A stretch of DNA of 50,506 nt from Phycisphaerales bacterium (GTDB taxonomy: Bacteria; Planctomycetota; Phycisphaerae; Phycisphaerales; UBA1924): the NCBI GenBank assembly GCA_020847535.1, contig JADLBU010000003.1, forward strand, positions 93,998 to 144,503, read 5' to 3'. Below, in pieces: positions 16,499 to 24,296 of this stretch; within the stretch, counting starts at the first letter, position 1; every line of letters starts with the position of its first letter. The notes beneath the pieces are model-generated. The model saw only the letters and a program-made list of their open reading frames with translations, searched no databases and was not told the DNA's origin. The translations under genes and the position numbers were made by a program.

Positions 16499-19400
16499 AT
16501 GGGTCTGTTCTCACGCAAGTCCAAGCCTTCGCCTTCCCCGATCGCCGCGAACCGCCTGCCCGGGGCTGGCGAACCGCCATCCTCCGGCGGTCCTCTTGAG
16601 GGCAGGATCCTGGAGATCGGCACCGAGCTTCTGAGCCGGGCCCGCAACCACAAGGCCGGGCTCCTGTCGGCGAAGTTTTATTCCGACAAGCTGATGGAGT
16701 GGTCGATGAAGGACCAGGCCTTCAAAGTCCAGTTCTTCCGCTTCGTCGATGCCTTCCCCACGCTGCGAACCACCGATGCCGTCTACGAGCACCTGATGGA
16801 CTACATGTCGCAGCCGGGTGTCACACCCCCGGCGGTCATGCAGGCGGGCTTCAAGGCCGGCGGGCTTGCCAAGGGCATCTTCGTCTCGACGATGACCTCG
16901 CAGATCAAGGGCATGGCCGAGAAGTTCATCGCCGGCACTGATGCGGCCAGCGCCTTGCCGGGCCTCAAGAAGATGTGGAACGATGGCATCTGCTTCAGCG
17001 TCGATCTGTTGGGGGAGACCTGCCTCTCGGATGCCGAGGCTGATGCGTACGCGAGCAAGTACCTGGATCTCATCAACAACCTGCCGGGCGAGGCGGCGAC
17101 CTGGAAGGCCGATCCTCTTCTCGAAACCGACCACCTCGGGCAGATCCCGCGGGTTAACGTCTCGATCAAGATCTCATCGCTGTCGGCGCGTTGCGATCCC
17201 ATCGATACCGAGGGCTCCCTCAACGAACTGATGCGGCGGCTGCTCCCGATCCTCGAGACCGCCCGGGATCGCGGCGTCTTTGTCAACTTCGACATGGAGC
17301 AGTTCTCGCTCAAGGACTTCACCCTCGAGCTCTTTCAGCGCTGTTGCGAGAGGGTCAACTTCCAGGCCGGGCTTGCCATGCAGGCCTACCTCAAGTCCGG
17401 TCCCGAGGATGCCAAACGCATCTGCGACTGGGCCCGCGCCAAGAAGCGCCTGGTCAGCGTGCGGCTCGTCAAGGGCGCCTACTGGGATTACCAGACCATC
17501 CACGCCGAGCAGATGGGCTGGCCCTGCCCGGTGTGGGCCCAGAAGTGGCAGACCGATGCGTGCTTCGAGCGCATGGCTCAGATCTTCCTCGATGCCTGCC
17601 CGCGCAACACAGGCGAAGCGAGCGGTGGGGGGGTCAAGCTCGCCTTGGGCAGCCACAATGCCCGATCGATCGCGGCGACCCTTGCTCACCTTGATGCCCG
17701 CGGCCTCCCGCGCAACGCGCTTGAACTCCAGATGCTCCACGGCATGGCCGACCAGCTCAAGTACGCGGCGACCGAGATGGGCCTGCGCATCCGCGAGTAT
17801 GTGCCGGTCGGCGAGATGATCCCCGGGATGGCGTACCTCGTGCGGCGCTTGCTCGAGAACACCAGCAACGAGAGCTGGCTCAAGGCCGGGTTCATGGATA
17901 ACGCGGATCCGAACGTGCTGCTGCGAGCGCCGGGGCCGGTACCTCCGCCTTCCTCTCTAATCTCAAATCTCAAATCCCCTTCTCCTTCCTCCTCTGAGTC
18001 CTCCGCACCCTCCGTGTTCAATTCTCCTTCTCCGGCAACCCCTCAAACCGACTTGCTCACCATCGCTCCCGAGCGGCACAAGCTCTCACCGGCGATCGAG
18101 GGCCTGGGCAACAGCCGCGCCTTCTTCAACGAGTCATTCCGCGACTTCTCCGATGCCAAGCAGCGCTCCGCCTTCGCCGATGCGATCGCCCGCGCCACCG
18201 TCCCCAAGATCAGCAACGACCGCACCCCCGACCAGGCGCGCGACATGGTTGCCCGCGCCCACGCCGCCTTCCCCCTCTGGCGCGACACCGATGCACGCAC
18301 CCGCGCCCGAGTTCTCATCCTCGCCGCCGAGGCGATGCGTCGCCAGCGCGATGCACTCTCGGGCGTCATGATCAAGGAGGCCGGCAAGACCTGGCGCGAG
18401 GCCGATGCCGATGTCTGCGAGGCGATCGACTTCTGCGAGTATTACGCGCGCTTCGCGATCCCCCTCTTTGATCGCCAGCGCCTCGGCCGCTTCATCGGGG
18501 AGCTCGATGAGCAGTGGCACCAGCCCCGCGGGGTCGCGGTGGTCATCAGCCCGTGGAATTTCCCGCTGGCGATCTGCTGCGGTATGACGGTTGCAGCGCT
18601 GGTCACCGGCAACCCGGTCATCGTCAAGCCCGCGGAGCAGACGCCTGGGATCGCGAGCATCATGCACCACATCCTGATCGATGCCCTCGATCAGGTGCTC
18701 GCCACGGCTCCCAAGTCTTCACGCGGCCAGCTCAAGTCCGCGGATCTCATCCACTTCTGCCCCGCACCCGGCGAAACGACTGGCGCATCGCTCGTGCGTG
18801 ATCCCCGGATCGCCCTGATCGCCTTCACCGGCAGCATGCACGTGGGCCTCGATATCCTCAACGCCTCGGCTCCCCCTTCCCCCTTCACCAGTGCGCAGTC
18901 CCCAGTGCCCAGTGCCTTCAAGATCCCCATGCACGTGAAGAAAGTCATCTGCGAGATGGGCGGCAAGAACGCGATCATCATCGACACCACCGCCGATTTC
19001 GATGAGGCGGTGCTGGGTGTTCGGCACTCTGCGTTCGGCTTCCAGGGCCAGAAGTGCTCGGCGTGCTCCCGTGTGATCGTGGTCGATCCCGAGGGTCCCG
19101 ATGGGGCGGCGATCAAGCTGTTCACACTTCGGTTTGTGGAGGCGAGCCGTGCGCTGGTGATCGGTGATCCGGTCAACCCCGGCACCGATGTCGGGCCGGT
19201 GATCGATGCCGAATCGAAGGCCAAGATCACGCGATACATCGAGCTTGGGAAGAAGGAATGCCGCCTGGAGCTGTCGCTGCCGGTGCCACCGGGGCTTGAG
19301 GAGAAGACCGGCCGGCACTTCGTCGGCCCTCACATCTTCGGGGCTGTGCCCGCCGACCATGCGCTCGCGAACGAAGAGATCTTCGGGCCTGTGGTGGCGA

Positions 19401-19705
19401 TCATCCATGCGAAGTCCTACGAGCACGCGCTCGAGATCGCCAACTCGACTCCCTACAAGCTCACCGGCGCCGTGTACAGCCGCAAGCCATCGCACCTGGA
19501 TCTGGCGAAGCAAGAATTCCGCGTCGGCAACCTGTACTTGAATCGAGGTTCGACTGGCGCCCTGGTCGCTCGCCAACCCTTCGGTGGCTTCGGCATGTCC
19601 GGCACGGGCTCAAAGGCGGGCGGGGCGGAGTATCTTCTCAACTTTGTGGAGCCGCGGACGAGTTGCGAGAATGCGATGCGGCGGGGGTTTGCGCCGGAAT
19701 TGTAA
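16499..19705 (+). CDS. putA: Bifunctional proline dehydrogenase / glutamate-semialdehyde dehydrogenase
   Basis: Oxidises proline to glutamate in two steps. About 1068 residues from ATG 16499 (MGLFSRKSK). The proline dehydrogenase barrel spans residues ~60-475: VNFDMEQFSLKDF, VRLVKGAYWDYQ, LGSHNARSIAATL, YVPVGEMIPGMAYLVRRLLEN. The aldehyde dehydrogenase domain spans ~540-1040: SPWNFPLAI, FTGSMHVG, CEMGGKNAI (catalytic Glu), and GQKCSACSRVIV (catalytic Cys). Two segments are foreign-looking: a Ser/Pro stretch at 17945-18040 between the domains and another at 18876-18918 inside the dehydrogenase domain. Both match short dispersed repeats. The upstream frame is open to 16304 but runs through the divergent gene. 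Confidence 0.96.
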   Translation: MGLFSRKSKPSPSPIAANRLPGAGEPPSSGGPLEGRILEIGTELLSRARNHKAGLLSAKFYSDKLMEWSMKDQAFKVQFFRFVDAFPTLRTTDAVYEHLMDYMSQPGVTPPAVMQAGFKAGGLAKGIFVSTMTSQIKGMAEKFIAGTDAASALPGLKKMWNDGICFSVDLLGETCLSDAEADAYASKYLDLINNLPGEAATWKADPLLETDHLGQIPRVNVSIKISSLSARCDPIDTEGSLNELMRRLLPILETARDRGVFVNFDMEQFSLKDFTLELFQRCCERVNFQAGLAMQAYLKSGPEDAKRICDWARAKKRLVSVRLVKGAYWDYQTIHAEQMGWPCPVWAQKWQTDACFERMAQIFLDACPRNTGEASGGGVKLALGSHNARSIAATLAHLDARGLPRNALELQMLHGMADQLKYAATEMGLRIREYVPVGEMIPGMAYLVRRLLENTSNESWLKAGFMDNADPNVLLRAPGPVPPPSSLISNLKSPSPSSSESSAPSVFNSPSPATPQTDLLTIAPERHKLSPAIEGLGNSRAFFNESFRDFSDAKQRSAFADAIARATVPKISNDRTPDQARDMVARAHAAFPLWRDTDARTRARVLILAAEAMRRQRDALSGVMIKEAGKTWREADADVCEAIDFCEYYARFAIPLFDRQRLGRFIGELDEQWHQPRGVAVVISPWNFPLAICCGMTVAALVTGNPVIVKPAEQTPGIASIMHHILIDALDQVLATAPKSSRGQLKSADLIHFCPAPGETTGASLVRDPRIALIAFTGSMHVGLDILNASAPPSPFTSAQSPVPSAFKIPMHVKKVICEMGGKNAIIIDTTADFDEAVLGVRHSAFGFQGQKCSACSRVIVVDPEGPDGAAIKLFTLRFVEASRALVIGDPVNPGTDVGPVIDAESKAKITRYIELGKKECRLELSLPVPPGLEEKTGRHFVGPHIFGAVPADHALANEEIFGPVVAIIHAKSYEHALEIANSTPYKLTGAVYSRKPSHLDLAKQEFRVGNLYLNRGSTGALVARQPFGGFGMSGTGSKAGGAEYLLNFVEPRTSCENAMRRGFAPEL
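17951..18040. repeat. Dispersed short repeat inserted in putA linker
   Basis: Includes two AATCTCA units followed by AATCCCC at 17959-17979 and then C/T-rich sequence (TTCTCC, TCCTCC, CTCCGCACCCTCCGTG). It encodes the Ser/Pro-rich linker. It resembles non-coding repeats at gene borders in this window more than any protein-coding sequence. Confidence 0.5.
18876..18918. repeat. Heptamer repeat inserted in the dehydrogenase domain of putA
   Basis: Four 7-base units: AGTGCGC, AGTCCCC, AGTGCCC, AGTGCCT at 18890-18917, preceded by CCCTTCACC. The same element (TTCACCAGT...AGTGCCC) lies between fliP and fliQ at 550-580. It is in frame and encodes SPFTSAQSPVPSA. Confidence 0.6.
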
Positions 19706-19708
19706 TGT

Positions 19709-19806
19709 GAAGCCGGAACCCTCGGCGGGAGCTCAGGAACGCGCGTGCCGCTTCGGCGCAACGTCGCGAACAAGCGACTACCGCGGCATTTGTTAGACCG
19801 GCTTCA
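19709..19806 (+). other. Large imperfect hairpin directly before the odd small gene
   Basis: TGAAGCCGG (19709-19717) is the exact inverse of CCGGCTTCA (19798-19806). Further pairs nest inside: AAC with GTT, TGCCGC with GCGGCA, and GTCGC with GCGAC around the loop GAACAA. The 3' side contains GTTAGAC, identical to a core-site half of integron attC elements. The matching 5' box (GTCTAAC-like) is absent. It may be an attC-like site, a translation-control hairpin, or the putA terminator without a T run. Confidence 0.4.
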
Positions 19807-20243
19807 TGGCAGATACAAGGACTCAAACGCAGGTTGAGGATTGGGTGCGCCGCGAGTGGTTGCCGGCAAAGTTCAACGAGCAGTTCTATCGCGAACGCTT
19901 GCCCCTTCGGAGCGGCGGCGTATTTGACTGTGACGCCGTCAACGCCGACAAGTCGATTGCGGTGACGATTTCCACAAGCGCTAGCAAGACAGCAAGTGGA
20001 AAGAACGGCGTTGCGAAGATGAACAAGATCCGATCAGATGTGCTCTTTCTTACGATGGCAGAGACTTCAAAGCGTTTCGTGGTCCTTACCGATCGCAGCA
20101 TGTACGACCAGTGCATGAAAGATCGCATCGCAGGCCGACTCCCGTTAGAGATTGATTTCTTTCACGCCGTGTTGCCTGCGGAGCTTGCGGCAAAGCTTGC
20201 GATTGCTCAGCGGAGCGCGTCTGACGAAGTCCGTCCCAAGTAG
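19806..20243 (+). CDS. Small protein of unknown function, unlike its neighbours
   Basis: Product of 145 residues from ATG 19806. Not recognised with certainty. The pattern FDCDAVNADKSIAVTISTS...KMNKIRSDVLFL and RFVVLTDRSMYDQCMK has the look of a PD-(D/E)XK nuclease-like core, but no full catalytic set can be named. Base composition and codon use are visibly less GC-rich than in surrounding genes, which suggests recent acquisition. The start codon sits at the 3' end of a large hairpin containing GTTAGAC. No paralogue is in the window. Confidence 0.7.
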   Translation: MADTRTQTQVEDWVRREWLPAKFNEQFYRERLPLRSGGVFDCDAVNADKSIAVTISTSASKTASGKNGVAKMNKIRSDVLFLTMAETSKRFVVLTDRSMYDQCMKDRIAGRLPLEIDFFHAVLPAELAAKLAIAQRSASDEVRPK

Positions 20244-20377
20244 CAAGTAGCATTCCCGAGCGAGCGGATGGATTTCAGATAATACGATTCGCACTATCCG
20301 ACGGAACCCGGCGCCGGCTGCATCCCCATTCCCATCCGACCGTGGGAACGGTCAATCCGCGCGCCCGGAGCCCCGCC

Positions 20378-21853
20378 ATGCTCATTCCGCTCCTCCTCGC
20401 CCTCACCGCCCAACCCGCCGCCACGCCCGACCCCATCGAAGGCAAGTGGCTCGGCACCGTCGGCTTCCCTCAGGATCGCGTCCAGATCGGTTTTGACATC
20501 CACCCCAACGACAAGGGCGAGCTGATCGCCACCATCACCCAGCCAGTCCTCAACGTCTACAACATGGATCTCCCCGGCACGATCACCCGGGATCCCGGGA
20601 GCGGTGCAGCGGACACCGCCAGCTACACCGCCAGCGGCTTCGGCCTCACCGTGATGCTCAAGGATGGCAAGCTGGAGGGCACGCTCAGCGGGGCCAAGGT
20701 CCCCATCACGCTCGAACGCACCGACTCACTCCCCGCCGAAGCGCCCATCCCCGATCTGCCCGCCGGCCCTGGTCCCAAGTGGAAGCTCGCGTTGGGAGCT
20801 CCCATCTACGCGCCGGTCGAGATCCGGGATCACATCGCGTATGTCGGCACCACGGGTGGAGTCTTCCAGGCGATCAGCATCGGCGAGGGCAAGCTCGCCT
20901 GGACGTTCAGCGCCGGCCGGCCCATCCATGGCCAGGCGCTCGCCACCGATTCATCGGTCTTCTTCACCGCCGACAACGGCCATGTCTACCGGCTCGCCCG
21001 GGATAGCGGCAGGGAAATGTGGCGATACGACCTTGGGGATGCCCAGATCCCGCGCATCCTTCCCCATCCCGGCGTTTACGAGTATGACTACCGGGCGCCG
21101 CGGCCCGTGCTGATCGGTTCGACGATCTTCATCGGCGCTGCCGATGGTGGATTCCACGCGATCGATGCGGCGAGCGGCACGCAGTGCTGGCGCATCCAGG
21201 CCCGCGGCCGCATCCGGGCCGATGCCGTCCCCAGCGGGAATCACGTGCTCGCCGCAAGCTGGGATGGCACGCTGTATGCCCTCGATCAGGAGACCGGCGC
21301 GTTCGCATGGACGTACGACACCAAGGGGACAATCACGACAGCGCCGACGGTCCATGACAATCGAATCATCGTCGGCAATCGCGGCAGTGTGCTGCGATCC
21401 CTCAACCGCATCGATGGAACTTCGCAGTGGCGTCAGCTTTTCTGGGGCTCGTGGGTCGAATCGGTCGCGGTCAGCCCCGCGCCCTCCGATGGCCGACTCT
21501 ACATCGGCTCATCGGACCTTCGCCGTGTCACGTGCTTTGATCCCGCGGATGGCCGGGTCATCTGGCGAACCGATGTCTACGGCTGTCCCTGGGGCACACC
21601 GGCGATCACGCAGAAGCGCCTCTACACGGGCGCGGTGGGTTCGGCGGGATACATGATCCGCCACGAACCCGGCCTGCTCGCACTCGATCGCGGCACAGGC
21701 GCCATCGTCTGGAGATGGGTGCCACCCGCCAATGGTAGCGCACTCCAGACCGGGTTCGCCGCGGGGCCCGCGATCGATCACAGCAACCCCGATGGATCCA
21801 CGCTGGTCATCGGAGGCATCGAAGGCTCCCTCTACGCCTTCCCGTGCGAGTAG
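20378..21853 (+). CDS. Exported PQQ-type beta-propeller protein
   Basis: About 491 residues from ATG 20378, which has GGAG 7 bases upstream and opens a signal peptide (MLIPLLLALTAQPAAT). Residues ~20-115 form a small beta domain (GKWLGTVGFPQDRVQIGFDI). The rest is an outer-membrane-assembly/PQQ-like propeller with repeated blades: VFQAISIGEGKLAWTFS, VYRLARDSGREMWRYDLG, LYALDQETGAFAWTYD, VTCFDPADGRVIWRTD, LLALDRGTGAIVWRW. The cellular role is not clear. It stands alone, with a convergent erythromycin-esterase-family gene 64 bases downstream. Confidence 0.85.
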   Translation: MLIPLLLALTAQPAATPDPIEGKWLGTVGFPQDRVQIGFDIHPNDKGELIATITQPVLNVYNMDLPGTITRDPGSGAADTASYTASGFGLTVMLKDGKLEGTLSGAKVPITLERTDSLPAEAPIPDLPAGPGPKWKLALGAPIYAPVEIRDHIAYVGTTGGVFQAISIGEGKLAWTFSAGRPIHGQALATDSSVFFTADNGHVYRLARDSGREMWRYDLGDAQIPRILPHPGVYEYDYRAPRPVLIGSTIFIGAADGGFHAIDAASGTQCWRIQARGRIRADAVPSGNHVLAASWDGTLYALDQETGAFAWTYDTKGTITTAPTVHDNRIIVGNRGSVLRSLNRIDGTSQWRQLFWGSWVESVAVSPAPSDGRLYIGSSDLRRVTCFDPADGRVIWRTDVYGCPWGTPAITQKRLYTGAVGSAGYMIRHEPGLLALDRGTGAIVWRWVPPANGSALQTGFAAGPAIDHSNPDGSTLVIGGIEGSLYAFPCE

Positions 21854-21917
21854 AGTCTTCTTGTTTGCCCTTTGCCGCTTGAATCCGCATCATCCACAAG
21901 AATCCGCGTCCGGCCTT

Positions 21918-23318
21918 TCACGGATCCACCGTCACGATCGCCTCCGCGGGCAGGTAGTTCTCCTTCGTGCTCGGGAACAGCTTCTCCGTGTACACGAAGG
22001 CATCCAGCTGCCGTGACCAGTCCGTCAGCATGTCGGAGTTCCCCAGCGGCCGCGCCGAGATCGACCCCCGCAGCCAGTGACCCTCGGGCTGTCCGCGGAG
22101 CGGGACAAACATCAGCTGTTTGCCGGTCGCCTTGCACATCGCCTCCAGCGATCCCGCCGGCGCTGGCTCGACCGGCCACGTGTATCTCCCCATCGTCACC
22201 AGCCCCGCCCGCCCGTCATGCCCGACGAATCCGACGATGTACATCTGCTCCTTCAACGTCGCATCGGCAACCTCACCCATCGTCACCACATCCTGGTAGC
22301 TCATGCCCCAGTCCGCCGGCAGTTCGATCGCGGATGCCTTCCGCACCAGATGCATGGTTGCCGCCCACAGGATGATCTTCCGCCCCTTGTATCGCTCGTT
22401 CGCCAGCCAGATCAGGTTCTCTCCCATCCGCCGGTCGCGCAGGTTCGGATCCTCCCTCAAGACGACATCCCGCTTGGATTCCCTGTACTGCGCCATGCAC
22501 TCCAGCGAGATGATCGCATCGTCGGTGGCTCGCCGCATGAACTCGACCTCGGCCGCGCCGTGCTTGCCGACCAGCTTCTCGTGCCCGGACTCAAAGAGCG
22601 GGGGCAGGCGCTTCCACTGCATCTGCAACTCCCGGATGTCCGCGCCGGTCGCGTGCTGCGAGAACGCCCTGCCCGTTCCAAGCGGCACGAAGGCGGACCG
22701 CAGGTCCGCCGGCAGCATCCCCGGATCCGCCGCATCAAAGAACTCCACGATCCCCGTGAGCCAATGCGGCGGCTCCGTCGCGGCCGAGAACTGATGGTCG
22801 AACCCTGCCATTTCCAGCGGGCGATCGGTCTTGAAGGTCTCCCGGCAATACCGAAACACAGGCTGGGCCTGCGCGCTCAGCGTCCAGATCGCAAACGCGC
22901 CGCGCTGGGAAGCCTCTACCACCGGGATGGATGCATCCGCCAGGGCCCGGTCCATCTCCCGGCATTCGTACAGCCCCGATTCCCACGCCAGGACATCGAA
23001 CCCCATCTCCTGGTGCAGGAACTTGACCAGCCGGCACTTGGCCAGGAACGTCGCGCCATCACCGTGCGTCTGCTCGCCCAGCGCCACGATCCGGGCATTC
23101 CCGATCGCCGCCTTCAGCGGCTCGAGATCATTGAAATCCTCCTCCTCCGGATCGATCGATCGTAAGGGGATCGCGTGCTGGCCGAGCCAGGCGATCCTCT
23201 CCCCGTCGGTGCGGCTCATCACCTTCGGAGTCTCCGATGGCTGTTCCGCGGGTTGGCAAGTGTGGCAGCAGGGCAGGATGAGCCAGGCGACCTGACCAAT
23301 GAGCGAGATGGCCGACAT
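21918..23318 (-). CDS. Erythromycin esterase family protein
   Basis: Product of 466 residues starting with a short hydrophobic leader (SLIGQVAWLILPCCHTC), so probably exported; a Cys in the leader makes a lipoprotein possible. The family motifs IVALGEQTHGDGATF, VLAWESGLYECREMD and GFDHQFS are clear, and WAATMHLVRKA is the C-terminal His block. EreA/EreB members hydrolyse macrolide lactones, but many relatives have other or unknown substrates, so resistance should not be assumed. ATG 23318 has GGAGG 5 bases upstream. It is divergent from the HTH regulator gene across a 288-base gap. Confidence 0.9.
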   Translation of the reverse strand: MSAISLIGQVAWLILPCCHTCQPAEQPSETPKVMSRTDGERIAWLGQHAIPLRSIDPEEEDFNDLEPLKAAIGNARIVALGEQTHGDGATFLAKCRLVKFLHQEMGFDVLAWESGLYECREMDRALADASIPVVEASQRGAFAIWTLSAQAQPVFRYCRETFKTDRPLEMAGFDHQFSAATEPPHWLTGIVEFFDAADPGMLPADLRSAFVPLGTGRAFSQHATGADIRELQMQWKRLPPLFESGHEKLVGKHGAAEVEFMRRATDDAIISLECMAQYRESKRDVVLREDPNLRDRRMGENLIWLANERYKGRKIILWAATMHLVRKASAIELPADWGMSYQDVVTMGEVADATLKEQMYIVGFVGHDGRAGLVTMGRYTWPVEPAPAGSLEAMCKATGKQLMFVPLRGQPEGHWLRGSISARPLGNSDMLTDWSRQLDAFVYTEKLFPSTKENYLPAEAIVTVDP

Positions 23319-23606
23319 GGAACCTCCACAGCGATCTGCTGGCTGAACCTTCTACTTACCTATGCATCGCCCGGTTCACTATCTTGCCGCGCTGTCGGCC
23401 AGTTCCACGAATTGATGACCCTTGACCCGCCGGCCGGGATCCGCACCAGGTTCGCATCCCGGTCTGGATCGACGCAACCCCACGTTCCCGGGCGGCGAAC
23501 CGAGAAGGAGGGACTGCCGGATTCCCGTTGTGGGCGTCCACCCCGGCCATATTCTCCTGGAATTCGTGAAACCCAATACTTGAAAAATACAACAAAAGTT
23601 CAAATA
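23319..23606. other. Divergent intergenic region before the HTH regulator
   Basis: 288 bases between two divergent genes. The right end (23571-23606) is markedly AT-rich, with TTGAA (23580-23584) and TTCAA (23599-23603) as a possible weak operator for the HTH regulator. No gene or strong promoter box was found. Plus-strand frames here are spurious extensions of the regulator gene. Confidence 0.4.
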
Positions 23607-24296
23607 ATGACACGGATGCCCCCCGACACCTCCACCACCCCTCCCAGCCGCCGCGGCGCGGAGATACCGCCCGACATGGCCGCGCCCGGGCTCATCACAG
23701 AGCCCCGCCAGATCCGCGCCCTGGTCTCTCCCGTCCGCCAGGAGATCGCCGATGCCCTCCACTCCGCCGGGCCCCTGTCCATCTCGCAATTGGCGAACAT
23801 GCTCGGCCGGCCCGCCGATGCTCTTTACTTCCATATCCGGCTTATGGAGCGCGTCGGCCTGCTCTCCCGTGTCGGAGAAGTGCCGACCGGTCGCCGCGCA
23901 GGTGCTCTGTACGACGTCATCGCCCGCCCTTTGCGCATCTATTACGACACCGCCCGACCCACCGTCGGCCGGGCGATCATCAAGGTTTCGGGCTCGATGA
24001 TGCGGCTTGCCCACCGTGACTTCGCCCGCGCCTTCAAGGATGGTCTGGTCAAGCCCGAGGGTGAGCACCGCAACACCTGGAGCGGCCGGGCCAAGGGCTG
24101 GGTCACGCCCGATGAGCTCGCCGAGATCAACCGCTGCTGGAAACGTGTGCTGGGGATTCTTCAGGATGCGCGACCCCGCGAGGGCGCGCAGCTGCACGCG
24201 GCGACCTTTGTCATGACGCCCGTGCGGGAGAAGACACGCGCCAAGGCCATGCCTCGCAAGGCGGCAGGGCCCTCGCGCAGAAAGGAATCGTCATGA
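23607..24296 (+). CDS. ArsR-like winged-helix transcriptional regulator
   Basis: About 229 residues from ATG 23607 in an AT-rich leader; the longer frame upstream lacks support. The HTH is at residues ~30-85: QIRALVSPVRQEIADALHSAGPLSISQLANMLGRPADALYFHIRLMERVGLLSRVG, the ArsR-type pattern in which helix 3 (SISQLANMLGRPADALYFHIRLM) reads DNA. No metal-binding cysteines are seen. The C terminus is strongly basic (KAMPRKAAGPSRRKESS). Its stop overlaps the ATG of the downstream exported protease-like gene by 4 bases, so the two are co-translated and probably functionally linked. Confidence 0.88.
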   Translation: MTRMPPDTSTTPPSRRGAEIPPDMAAPGLITEPRQIRALVSPVRQEIADALHSAGPLSISQLANMLGRPADALYFHIRLMERVGLLSRVGEVPTGRRAGALYDVIARPLRIYYDTARPTVGRAIIKVSGSMMRLAHRDFARAFKDGLVKPEGEHRNTWSGRAKGWVTPDELAEINRCWKRVLGILQDARPREGAQLHAATFVMTPVREKTRAKAMPRKAAGPSRRKESS

